64,000 bases of DNA from Anaerosalibacter massiliensis (GCA_000751555.1 CCEZ01000049.1:186001-250000); one strand, 5' to 3'. Shown: positions 29,005-37,107, counted from the first letter of the stretch. Notes: generated by a model from the letters alone, not told the origin. Numbers and translations: made by a program.

Positions 29005-29799
29005 TTAAATATATGGTGTTGTAGTAGATTTTGGTTCTTCACCTAAAGCTCCCAATGCTTTCAATCCTACTTCTCTTGCAGCTATAACAGCTTGTCTAAC
29101 TGCTCCTGAATCACCACTTATTGCTAATATAACTTCATTTGAAAAACTTGTACCATTTGCTGGAGAAGAATAAGAAATTATATCAACATTCGCAGCTTTA
29201 ACAGCAACATCTGAAATTAAAACACCTATAGCTGCTGGTGCACCTACAATTAGGCCAAATGATTTTCCTACTTTTGCTCCAAAAGCTTTTTCACATGCAT
29301 AACTTGCTCTAGCTGTATATTGAAACTCAAGGTGACCAGCTTCATTTCCATGTACATCTCCGAAAGTTCTATCTAATTCTTTTAATGAAACTTCTACAGC
29401 TCTTCTTGCATCTGATACGTCTTCTGCACCAAATATGATTAATGAACCGTGACCTGCTCCTCCTTTTGTATCCCTTGGAAGTTCAATACTAATTATTTCT
29501 GTATTTGTAGCTTTAACTGCTTCATCTGCTGCCATTATTTGAGGGCCTGCTCCTGTACGCCCACCTATAATACCTATAGATCTAAATTTCTTATCTAATT
29601 TCATAAATTCATGTAAATTATAATCTACATTAGCTATAACTAAACCTATAGTATCTCCTAAAGCTGTTCCAACAAATTCTGTTAATCCACAATATTTACT
29701 AGAAGATTTAGATTCACTTTCAGATTCTTCTACTTCTTTAACATCATCAAGTTTTTTCATTATTTCTTCCATTATTTTGCCTTTCAGTTCTTCTTGCAT
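29005..29799 (-). CDS. pduB: PduB-type trimeric shell protein (BMC-T)
   Basis: The protein has two permuted BMC domains in 264 aa (YCGLTEFVGTALGDTIGLVI and GKSFGLIVGAPAAIGVLISD). The first ~35 residues (MQEELKGKIMEEIMKKLDD and a Ser/Glu linker) match the N-terminal region of PduB that links the enzyme core to the shell. It directly follows pduA. Confidence 0.95.
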   Translation of the reverse strand: MQEELKGKIMEEIMKKLDDVKEVEESESESKSSSKYCGLTEFVGTALGDTIGLVIANVDYNLHEFMKLDKKFRSIGIIGGRTGAGPQIMAADEAVKATNTEIISIELPRDTKGGAGHGSLIIFGAEDVSDARRAVEVSLKELDRTFGDVHGNEAGHLEFQYTARASYACEKAFGAKVGKSFGLIVGAPAAIGVLISDVAVKAANVDIISYSSPANGTSFSNEVILAISGDSGAVRQAVIAAREVGLKALGALGEEPKSTTTPYI

Positions 29800-29826
29800 T
29801 TATATACACCTCCAAAATGTTTTTTA

Positions 29827-30102
29827 TTATTTATTAGGTAAAATGTTTTCCACATCTCTGTGTGGTCTTGGAATTACATGGACTGAAACTACATCACCCA
29901 CATTATTAGCTGCTGATGCTCCAGCATCAGTAGCTGCTTTAACTGCACCTACATCCCCTCTTACCATTACTGTAACTAATCCTGAACCTATTTTTTCATA
30001 TCCTATTAACTGAACATTTGCTGATTTTACCATTGCATCGGCTGCTTCAATTGCACCGACTAATCCTTTTGTTTCAATCATTCCTAGGGCTTCATTTCCC
30101 AT
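29827..30102 (-). CDS. pduA: PduA-type hexameric shell protein (BMC-H)
   Basis: A 91-aa BMC-H protein ([47 protein letters not shown]). It is the first structural gene of the shell/enzyme cluster, preceded by GGGGAGG, and is a close paralog of the PduJ homolog. PduA hexamers form the main facet and the propanediol pore. Confidence 0.96.
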   Translation of the reverse strand: MGNEALGMIETKGLVGAIEAADAMVKSANVQLIGYEKIGSGLVTVMVRGDVGAVKAATDAGASAANNVGDVVSVHVIPRPHRDVENILPNK

Positions 30103-30393
30103 TATTTAAACCTCCCCACATTTTTGGAATTAAAACAAGTCTTAAAAGCCATATATAATGTGTTTCATTACCTTAAGCATAATATTTTTAACCCATTTTG
30201 TCTTTATACTATCTTGGCTTGATGCTATAAAAAAAAGTCATATATCTATGTATTAAAAAACAAAAATATACACCTATATACCAAAAAGATATTTTCTTGT
30301 CCTAATATTATATTTTTTTGTCATATCCAAACTTAAAATATCAGCCTATATATTTCAATGTTTCATTTCCAAATTAATACCTATGCTTATATG
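30103..30393 (-). promoter_or_regulatory. promoter region of the pduA-to-pduU operon
   Basis: About 290 AT-rich bases lie between pduA and the terminator of the regulator genes. No strong sigma-A promoter is obvious. The motif ATATGAC occurs twice on the minus strand (about 30238-30246 and 30320-30328), each beside a homopolymer A/T run; these could be sites for the AraC-type response regulator, but that is a guess from repetition and position. Confidence 0.4.
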
Positions 30394-30430
30394 CATAAAA
30401 AAAGCTGTTAGTCTTATAAACTAACAGCTT
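30394..30430 (-). terminator. terminator after the AraC-type response regulator
   Basis: AAGCTGTTAG (30402-30411) pairs perfectly with CTAACAGCTT (30421-30430). On the minus strand a run of seven to eight Ts follows. It separates the pduQ-kinase-regulator transcript from the pduA operon, implying a separate promoter for the latter. Confidence 0.85.
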
Positions 30431-30437
30431 GAAAATA

Positions 30438-31253
30438 TCATATATACCATCCACCATTAATTTTAGGTGTATGTTTAATGAAAAGATTACTTTTTAACTT
30501 TTTTATTTTTTCATTCTTTTTTTTATCTCTATATTGAGAGGGAGTTATTCCAAAGCTCTTCTTAAAAACTTTACTAAAATAATTAGGCTCACTATACCCT
30601 AGTTCAATTGCAATATTTATAATAGGTATATCTGTATCTTTTAAAAGTTCCTTTGCCTTTTTCATTCTATAAAAAGTAATATAGTCAATAAAATTAACTC
30701 CTAATTCTTTCTTAAATAATTTACTTAGATAATAAGCACTTAAATTTACATGATCAGCAACATCATTTAACGATATCCCATTATGAAAATTATCTTTTAT
30801 ATATTCAATAGCTTTTAAAAGCTCTTTAGAAACCACACTATCTACACAAACATCATTTATTGATAATTCTTCTGGTTTTCTACTTATCTTATTATAATGT
30901 TCTTCTATTATATTTATTATTTCTCTTCCTCGTACTGGCTTTAAAATATAATCATTTGCTCTTGCCCTTATAGCTCTTTGAGCAAATTCAAAATTATCAT
31001 ATGCAGTTAACATTATTATTACTTTGTTTGCATCTTTCTCTTTTATTATCTTTGCAGCCTCTAATCCATCTATTCCAGGTATTTTAATATCCATAAATAT
31101 AAGATGAGGATTTAATTTCTCACTTAATTCAACTGCCTCTCTTCCTGAACTAGTTTGCCCAACAATTTCAACATAATTTAAATTTTCATATATAATTTTT
31201 TTCAAAGCTTCTCTTTCTAAATATTCATCATCTACTAATAGTATTTTATACAC
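30438..31253 (-). CDS. AraC-type response regulator (YesN-like) of the pdu locus
   Basis: This 271-aa regulator has an N-terminal receiver domain (LLVDDEYLEREALKK, phospho-acceptor in LIFMDIKIPGIDG, MLTAYD, LKPVRG) and a C-terminal double helix-turn-helix of the AraC family (VADHVNLSAYYLSKLFKKEL, IAIELGYSEPNYFSKVFKKS). The start is GTG at 31253, overlapping the kinase stop by eight bases. It is the likely activator of the pduA operon directly downstream, taking the place of the single-protein PocR of enteric bacteria and Listeria. Confidence 0.92.
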   Translation of the reverse strand: MYKILLVDDEYLEREALKKIIYENLNYVEIVGQTSSGREAVELSEKLNPHLIFMDIKIPGIDGLEAAKIIKEKDANKVIIMLTAYDNFEFAQRAIRARANDYILKPVRGREIINIIEEHYNKISRKPEELSINDVCVDSVVSKELLKAIEYIKDNFHNGISLNDVADHVNLSAYYLSKLFKKELGVNFIDYITFYRMKKAKELLKDTDIPIINIAIELGYSEPNYFSKVFKKSFGITPSQYRDKKKNEKIKKLKSNLFIKHTPKINGGWYI

Positions 31254-32499
31254 CTAAAGCACCCCTTGCATTCCTTATTTTAGGAATTTTAACCGTAACA
31301 ATTGTGCCCTTGTTTACCTTACTGTCTATATTTACACCATATTTTTTCCCAAAGTAATTTTTAAGAATATTATCTACATTTTTTATTCCTATACCTGTAG
31401 AGCTACCTTTAAAGTATTCTTGTGATGAATTATCTAGTATCATATCTATCTTATTTTTAGGAATTCCAACACCATTATCTATTATACTTATACTTACATC
31501 TTCCCCTACAGATTTACCTGTAATATTTACAAATCCTCCATCTTCCTTACATTCCAAGCCATGATTGATAGAGTTTTCAACAAAGGGTTGCAATGTCATA
31601 AAAGGAATCTTGATGTTTAATATTTCTTCTTGTATATCAATATCATAATCTAACCTATCACCAAATCTAGTTTTCTGTATATTTAAATATTTCTCAATAT
31701 ACTCTACATCAACTCCTAAAGTTACAATCTGATTTGATTTTTTAAGTGTATATCTTACTATTTCAGAAAAAGAAATAGCCAATTCTTCTGTTTTAGTTGC
31801 TCCTTCCAATAAGGCTAATCTCCCTATAGTATTTAAAACATTAAATAAAAAATGGGGATTTAATTGAGATTGCAAAGCCTTAAGTTCAGCAGTTTTTAAA
31901 GCCCTTTCTAACTCTGACTTAATCTTAGTTTCTCTCAATAATTCCATGTTTTTTTTATTCAATTCTTCTTGATAAACACTTGCTAGTCCCTTTTCAACTA
32001 TGTGGTTTGCAACTATATGCATCATATTTGCAGCAGCATTTATCTTCTCATATGATATAACAGGTGCTTTATTATACGCATCAATAACTTCGGCTTTATC
32101 ATGCCATTGATTACTAATCTGCTCCATGCGTTTTTTACCATCAAAGGGCTTTTTATCTACCTTTACTTGTCCAGCCATTATAGATCCTAAATATTGTCCT
32201 TCTAAAACTATGGGGATGGCAAAATCCACTAACCCTCCATGACATGTATATATATAGGGTTCGCCAATTCTTGCTGCTTCTAAACCTCCATGTGCATCAG
32301 AATAACAGCACTTTTCATTACATTTTGCATCTTTTCTAATAAGACTACAATATTTAGAAAAATTACTAAATTTGGTTATGGGATTGCCCATATAATCTAC
32401 CGTAACAACAGCTAAACCTGTAGCTTTAGAATAATAATCTTGTATTTTCTGCAAAACATCAACATCTATGATCTCAGAAAGATGAAAAAATTTATTCAT
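31246..32499 (-). CDS. PocR-domain sensor histidine kinase
   Basis: Residues ~1-170 are a PocR sensory domain (IIDVDVLQKIQDYYSKATGL, cysteine-rich KCNEKCCYSDAHGG, YTCHGGLVDFAIPI), the ligand-binding module that in PocR senses propanediol. A coiled coil leads to a LytS/YesM-type kinase core: His in LQSQLNPHFLFNVLNTIGRL, N-box PFVENSINHGLE and G-box DNGVGIPKNK. There is no membrane segment, so it is a cytoplasmic sensor. The ATG at 32499 has ATGGAGGTTATT upstream. It is paired with the overlapping AraC-type regulator. Confidence 0.93.
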   Translation of the reverse strand: MNKFFHLSEIIDVDVLQKIQDYYSKATGLAVVTVDYMGNPITKFSNFSKYCSLIRKDAKCNEKCCYSDAHGGLEAARIGEPYIYTCHGGLVDFAIPIVLEGQYLGSIMAGQVKVDKKPFDGKKRMEQISNQWHDKAEVIDAYNKAPVISYEKINAAANMMHIVANHIVEKGLASVYQEELNKKNMELLRETKIKSELERALKTAELKALQSQLNPHFLFNVLNTIGRLALLEGATKTEELAISFSEIVRYTLKKSNQIVTLGVDVEYIEKYLNIQKTRFGDRLDYDIDIQEEILNIKIPFMTLQPFVENSINHGLECKEDGGFVNITGKSVGEDVSISIIDNGVGIPKNKIDMILDNSSQEYFKGSSTGIGIKNVDNILKNYFGKKYGVNIDSKVNKGTIVTVKIPKIRNARGALGV

Positions 32500-32513
32500 A
32501 ATAACCTCCATTC

Positions 32514-32533
32514 TGCCACTACCACTAGCGGCA
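32514..32533 (-). promoter_or_regulatory. RNA hairpin directly upstream of the kinase RBS
   Basis: On the minus strand TGCCGCTA and TAGTGGCA pair fully (one G-U) around a GTGG loop. The GGAGG site begins only a few bases downstream. No T run follows, so it is not a terminator; it could limit translation, protect the mRNA or be a binding site. Confidence 0.45.
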
Positions 32534-32554
32534 TAAATAATGGTACAGGAAAAC

Positions 32555-32588
32555 TCTATACCTTAAGAATGTTTTCTTAAAGTATAGA
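32555..32588 (-). other. inverted repeat between pduQ and the kinase gene
   Basis: TCTATACCTTAAGA and TCTTAAAGTATAGA pair nearly perfectly around a short loop, ten bases after the pduQ stop on the minus strand. The following GAGTTTT gives only a weak T run, so it may be a leaky terminator or RNA processing site reducing kinase expression relative to pduQ. Confidence 0.5.
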
Positions 32589-32597
32589 ATCATCTTT

Positions 32598-33734
32598 CTA
32601 ACCTTCATATGCTTTCTTAAATATCATTATTATATCATCTTTTGTGGGTTTCCTAGGGTTTCCTATTGTACAAACATCTTCCATAGCAGTTTGGGACATA
32701 TTTTCAATTTCATCAAAAAACTCTTTTCCATCAATATCCATTTCTTTTATACATACTGGTATACCAAGCTTTCTATTAAGAACTTTTATACTCTCAATTA
32801 ATGAAGAAACTCCTTGTTCTATACTAGATGCAGGCAATCCAATAGATTTTGCTACATCATTATACTTATATGCACATGTATTATCCAATGAATTATATTC
32901 TATAATATATGGTAAAAATATAGCAACTGATCTACCATGAGATACTTTAAATCTTGCTCCAAAAGCATGTCCCATACTATGATTTATACCAAGTGCAGAA
33001 TTTGTGAAAGCTATTCCAGCCATACATGATGCATTATGCATCTTTTGTCTAGCTAAAGTATCATTTCCATCACGATATGCCCTTAATAAATAACTAAAAA
33101 CTATCTTTAAAACTCCACTTGCTAAAGTATCAGTAAAGTCTGATGATTGATTTGATACTAAAGCTTCCAATGCATGAGTAAATACATCCATTCCAGTATC
33201 GGCCGTAACTGAAGGAGGAACACTATTAGTAAAATCAGGATCTACAATTGCTAAATCAGCTAGCATAATATCTTCACTAAACGCCATTTTTCCATGAGTA
33301 TCATTATCTGTAATCACTGAATATGATGTAACCTCAGAACCTGTACCACTTGTTGTAGGTATTGCTATAAAATAAGGTTTTTTAACATGTTTTTTATTAG
33401 ATTCATTCATCATATTCATATAAAATAATATTATGCCTTTTGCTGTGTCTATTGCAGAACCTCCTCCTATAGCTATAATTGAATCAGGCCTGAACTTTAA
33501 CATAAGATCTATTCCATCTATAACCAAGTCTGAAGATGGATTAGGTTCTACTTTAGAAAAAACTTCATAATTAATTTTTTCTTCTTCTAAAATATCTGTT
33601 ACTTTTTTGGTTATACCAAATTTGACCATAAATTTATCCGTAATTATTAATGAATTCTTAATATTTATCTTTCGTAAATATTCTATAGACTCTTTTTCAT
33701 GCACAATATGTGGCTTTAAACTAAACTTTTTCAT
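32598..33734 (-). CDS. pduQ: iron-containing alcohol dehydrogenase (PduQ / 1,3-propanediol dehydrogenase type)
   Basis: This 378-aa group III alcohol dehydrogenase has the NAD motif AIGGGSAIDTAKGI and the metal ligands in DVFTHALEALVS, HSMGHAFGA and KVSHGRSVAIFLPY. In the Pdu pathway PduQ reduces propionaldehyde to 1-propanol, regenerating NAD+ inside the shell; with glycerol the same type of enzyme makes 1,3-propanediol. The ATG at 33734 (MKKFSLKPHIVHE) has GGAGGG ten bases upstream; a longer in-frame start adds 21 residues unlike the family. It is upstream of the regulators, unlike most loci where pduQ follows pduP. Confidence 0.88.
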   Translation of the reverse strand: MKKFSLKPHIVHEKESIEYLRKINIKNSLIITDKFMVKFGITKKVTDILEEEKINYEVFSKVEPNPSSDLVIDGIDLMLKFRPDSIIAIGGGSAIDTAKGIILFYMNMMNESNKKHVKKPYFIAIPTTSGTGSEVTSYSVITDNDTHGKMAFSEDIMLADLAIVDPDFTNSVPPSVTADTGMDVFTHALEALVSNQSSDFTDTLASGVLKIVFSYLLRAYRDGNDTLARQKMHNASCMAGIAFTNSALGINHSMGHAFGARFKVSHGRSVAIFLPYIIEYNSLDNTCAYKYNDVAKSIGLPASSIEQGVSSLIESIKVLNRKLGIPVCIKEMDIDGKEFFDEIENMSQTAMEDVCTIGNPRKPTKDDIIMIFKKAYEG

Positions 33735-33951
33735 TAAACCATTTCCCTCCATTTTTAGAAGTACTCTGGCTTTTAAGACTTGTTTATTTGAAAACAAACA
33801 AAATATTCTACAATCTTACATAATACATTATAATATACTTCTCATATTCTTACAACATAAATATATTAATCCCTATATACTATTATGAAGTATAAACAAT
33901 TAATTCATGTAAAATTTCATTTAGACATAATGATTACTATAATAAATATTA

Positions 33952-33975
33952 ATAGCAATTAAATTTAATTGCTAT
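33952..33975. repeat. perfect 24-bp palindrome
   Basis: ATAGCAATTAAA is followed immediately by its exact reverse complement TTTAATTGCTAT. It lies about 220 bases upstream of the pduQ start. It could be an operator for a dimeric regulator or the stem of a terminator without a T run. Confidence 0.6.
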
Positions 33976-34092
33976 GGGGCTATTTCAAATTGTTAAATAA
34001 TCTATCTTTATTAATAGACATAGCTGTTTCTTTGTCAACTACCTTTCCCTAAGATAAAATTATATAAAGTATGTCTGAAACTCCTACGACTT

Positions 34093-34187
34093 AAAAAGTG
34101 CTGATATGATGCCTTATTGTACTTCTCTCAATGACTCTCCTTGAGCAAGATTGAAATCAAGATCTTCACACTGATTTTGTGAATATG
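34093..34187 (-). pseudogene. fragment of a histidine phosphatase gene
   Basis: This ~95-base stretch matches 58035-58129, an internal part of the histidine phosphatase gene at 57.8-58.4 kb, at roughly 80% identity (for example CTTCTCTCAATGACTC and CTTGAGCAAG are kept). No start, stop or active-site region remains. It is a relic of a related gene copy. Confidence 0.7.
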
Positions 34188-34311
34188 TATTCCCCTTGCA
34201 AATTTATTAAATCGTATAAAATTGCTTATATCTACCTTTCCAACCCCTCAACAATATAATTAAATTCATAAAATAATATTTTTTATATAGTCTAAGACTA
34301 CTTTAACTTGT

Positions 34312-35037
34312 TTACTGAATTTTACAGTATTTTTCTATTTTATTTCTTGAATCAATTATATCCTCTAAACTTTGTACAATCTCTAAAACTATCTTGCCAT
34401 CAAATTTATTCAATATATTAGTAAAAACATGCTTATAATCTATATTACCCTGTCCTATAGGTAAATGTTCATGAGCTATCTCGAGATGTCTATCGGCAAT
34501 ATGTAATATTTTAGGAGCTTTTATTTTAATCATAGATTCAAAATGCTCATAATTATCTATATGAGCTACATCAAGAAGAAACTCTAATTTTGGATTTTGT
34601 TGAAACATAATCTCTATATCATTTAATTCATTAAAAATTGGATCTATTCTACTATTATTCTCTAAATATAAAGTAATACTTTCCTTCTCTAGCTCATATA
34701 AAGCAATTCTTACTTTATATGATAACTTATATATTGTTTTTGGAGTTATTTCTTCACTTTCACATATTGGATGAATTATTAGCTCATCATGTCCTAAATA
34801 TTTTAATATTTCAACTAGCTTTGGTATATGCTTTTCAAATTCATTTATATCTAAAACAGCATGAATTATTGCTGGAAAATCATAATATTTAATTATTTCT
34901 AATGGATTTGAATCTTTATTCAATGTAATCCCATTTCTATCATATCATATTTGCATAAATTGGAAATTATTATTTTTAGCAAACTCTATTTCTTCTTTAT
35001 ACGGATTAAAATACCTTGCTAAGCATCCTATTTTCAT
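34312..35037 (-). pseudogene. sugar phosphate isomerase/epimerase-like TIM barrel with one in-frame UGA
   Basis: The ATG at 35037 follows GGAGGTT and reads MKIGCLARYFNPYKEEIEFA then NNNFQFMQI before TGA (34945-34947, codon 31). The frame then continues without a break (YDRNGITLNKDSNPLEIIKY) to 34312. Family members carry Trp at this point in my recollection (QIWYD-like), so TGG to TGA is likely. The metal/active-site region includes LEFLLDVAHIDNYEHFE and KILHIADRH. At 241 codons it is nearly full length. It may be a one-step pseudogene or a readthrough gene; a shorter product could start at TTG 34923. Confidence 0.75.
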
Positions 35038-35145
35038 AACATAACCTCCATCTTATAATATTACTCTAGAAAATCACTCTAAAATGTAGTTTCCTCTGAA
35101 TGCTGTATTTCTAACATATGTTATTAACACTTAATCTAAGTTAGT

Positions 35146-35857
35146 TTTATTTATCTCCGCTTTTAAAAGGTAACGTTGAGAAATTAATAGAAAATCAATA
35201 CCACATACCTAAAAAATTTATTAAAGAAGTAAAACACAGGACAAGCTATATATTGCATGACTACCCTCCTGTAGACATCTTTAAGAAAAATAATTTTAAA
35301 TTTAAAATGTATAGGAAATGGGATACAGAAATGAATAAATTTAGAAGAGGTAAGAATAAGGATATAGATGAAAAAAATACTCAAGACTCATCTTCCCAAA
35401 ATGGAAAGGTAAATAATATAATTGAACCAGGGAATATTATAACCAATCAATCAAACAAATTAGATTTTGACAGATTAACAGATTTAGACATTCTAGATAT
35501 TCAAATAAAAAATAAAGGATTTAAAAGTTATAAAGAGTTGGTATATGAATTAAGATTAGAAGATAAAACATATTTTAAATATCCTGCTTCTGAATGGACA
35601 GAATCTATTAAAAAAGCAATATGAGAAATGTATTATTTTGATGACACTACCATATATGGAAAAAAGATAGCTAGATTTGATGTAGTATATAAGTTACAAA
35701 AACTAGAAATAGAAATAATAAAAATGTAATTGATATTATTATAAAAGAAAGTGAATATAAAAAAATAGATTATACAGTAGCTTATCTTAAAACCACTATA
35801 TTCAATGAAATAGATGAGTTTAAAGCTAAAATTCAAGCACAAGTTAACTATGATTAA
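35146..35857 (+). pseudogene. decayed gene, possibly a plasmid replication initiator
   Basis: A frame open from about 35146 to 35624 encodes ...HIPKKFIKEVKHRTSYILHD and continues to EWTESIKKAI, without a convincing start, so the 5' end is missing. The next 230 bases carry frame-shifted remains, ending DYTVAYLKTTIFNEIDEFKA and QVNYD at 35857. The tail resembles the C-termini of Firmicute plasmid replication proteins (a helix with AYLxxxIxN and a final VNxD), but that is a weak pattern match. The central Asn/Ser-rich part is low complexity. Lysine-rich composition and neighbouring RHH protein support a plasmid origin. Confidence 0.4.
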
Positions 35858-35870
35858 AATAATTAAAGAT

Positions 35871-35914
35871 AAAAAGAGATAAAGACTAGATATTTAGTTT
35901 TTATCTCTTTTTAT
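35871..35914 (+). terminator. intrinsic terminator
   Basis: AAAAAGAGATAAA (35871-35883) pairs with TTTATCTCTTTTT (35900-35912) and is followed by more Ts. It lies between the plus-strand relic and the minus-strand secreted protein and can act in both directions. Confidence 0.75.
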
Positions 35915-35936
35915 TATATAAAAATTCTAACATAGT

Positions 35937-36680
35937 CTAATATAAACTAAAGATAAAATCATTATTATAATGTTTTCTAGCATAATAGGTTTTCTTACTA
36001 CCAGCACTTATAGAGAATCCATATTTTTTCAAGGAACTAATACTCCAAGTTCCTGTTATATTTTCATTGGTAGCTACTTCAATTATTCCACTTGCATTTA
36101 TAGATATTTTAGTTGCTGGTAATTTATTGTTGTTAAAAGTTCTAGTGCTTTTTAAAGTATACTTACCACTATTACCTGGTCTTTGCCAAGCATCTTGAAT
36201 TTTATTGAATTGTCTAAAAGAACCACTTGACCAAATTTGAACTCTAACGCCTACTTCAACCGCAGCAGGCTTATAGGTTTTTGATCTAAATAATGTTCTC
36301 CAAACTGTGTTGTTTGCAGCACTATTTTTTATTTCTTCATCTTCAAATTGTTCTGTATATATGTCAATTTCTTCATTTGTTTTTTTATCTAAAATAACAG
36401 CGGTTACTGAATCATCTTTTTCGATGTATTTTACATCTATATCTTTTGCATTATATGGGACTTGAACATTTAATAAATCTAGTTTTATATCTGTTATATC
36501 TTCTGATGTTGATAAGTAATCTTCATTTTCTATAATTTTTTCTTTGGTTATTTGTACCCTAGCTTTATTTTCTTTTAATTCATTAAAAGAATTTGCTTCT
36601 ACATTGCTAGGAGTACCTAATGATATTAAAAATATCATCATTAATAGTAAGGCAATGCTGTTTTTTACTGATTTAAACAT
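35937..36680 (-). CDS. secreted protein of unknown function
   Basis: The ATG at 36680 follows AAGGGGGAAG. Residues 1-29 are a signal peptide: charged MFKSVKNS, hydrophobic IALLLMMIFLISLG and cleavage near VEANS. The mature ~218 aa are hydrophilic, with a Lys/Asp-rich N-terminal half and a C-terminal beta-rich half (VEVGVRVQIWSSGSFRQFN, KTYYARKHYNNDFIFSLY). No enzyme motif or sortase/choline-binding signal is present. I do not recognise the family. Bacteriocin-like secreted proteins have a similar layout, but nothing specific supports that. Confidence 0.7.
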   Translation of the reverse strand: MFKSVKNSIALLLMMIFLISLGTPSNVEANSFNELKENKARVQITKEKIIENEDYLSTSEDITDIKLDLLNVQVPYNAKDIDVKYIEKDDSVTAVILDKKTNEEIDIYTEQFEDEEIKNSAANNTVWRTLFRSKTYKPAAVEVGVRVQIWSSGSFRQFNKIQDAWQRPGNSGKYTLKSTRTFNNNKLPATKISINASGIIEVATNENITGTWSISSLKKYGFSISAGSKKTYYARKHYNNDFIFSLY

Positions 36681-36851
36681 TTTACTTCCCCCTTTTGATA
36701 TTAATATTGTATATAAAAGTGTATCATACATTTACCTTATATCCAAATTTTACATCAATACCTTTTTATTAACTTAAATGTTTTTTGTTTCATTAATTGT
36801 TAATTTAGTTTATAATATTAATTGATATTATAAATTAGGAGGAGGAATTTT

Positions 36852-37064
36852 ATGGATAACAAATTAAAATTATATTTAAAATCAATTAATTTGCATATTG
36901 TACTTTTAGTTGTTACTTTATTATTCAGTAAGCTTTATCAATATTTAGATGCAATGATTGGTAGTTGGGTTGACAATTTTTTTGCTTATTTATTCTTTCC
37001 AGCTTTTGTTTTAATTGTTATATCGTTCATATTAAATTTATTTATTATTAATAAAATGGATTAA
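36852..37064 (+). CDS. small membrane protein
   Basis: This 70-aa protein has two hydrophobic helices (LHIVLLVVTLLFSKLYQYL and FAYLFFPAFVLIVISFILNL) and short polar ends. AGGAGGAGG precedes the ATG and a terminator follows, so it is a true monocistronic gene. The function is unknown; it is transcribed divergently from the secreted protein 170 bases away and could be an immunity-type partner, but this is speculation. Confidence 0.65.
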   Translation: MDNKLKLYLKSINLHIVLLVVTLLFSKLYQYLDAMIGSWVDNFFAYLFFPAFVLIVISFILNLFIINKMD

Positions 37065-37074
37065 ATTTTATTTT

Positions 37075-37102
37075 AGAGCCTGAAATAAGGGCTCTTTTTT
37101 TA
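37075..37102 (+). terminator. intrinsic terminator
   Basis: AGAGCC (37075-37080) and GGCTCT (37090-37095) form a short GC-rich stem followed by a T run, directly after the small membrane protein gene. Confidence 0.75.
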
Positions 37103-37107
37103 TGACA

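Larger units (their letters stand above)
33735..34311. other. intergenic region upstream of pduQ
   Basis: About 580 bases contain the pduQ promoter (not clearly identified), a 24-base perfect palindrome (33952-33975) and a stray fragment of a phosphoglycerate-mutase-like gene (34093-34187), both listed separately. No complete gene is present, and I found no cobalamin-riboswitch core. Confidence 0.5.

Noticed and set aside
30103-30393. Sigma-54 promoter upstream of pduA (TTGGCTTGATGCT)
   Set aside because: The match is poor at the -12 element and points away from pduA. No sigma-54 activator is encoded nearby.
33735-34311. Cobalamin riboswitch upstream of the pdu genes
   Set aside because: No B12-box-like core or multi-helix structure could be recognised in this gap, nor upstream of pduA or pduO.
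34945-34947. Selenocysteine at the UGA of the TIM-barrel gene
   Set aside because: The family is expected to have Trp there, no redox role is known, and I see no obvious SECIS-like stem directly after the codon.
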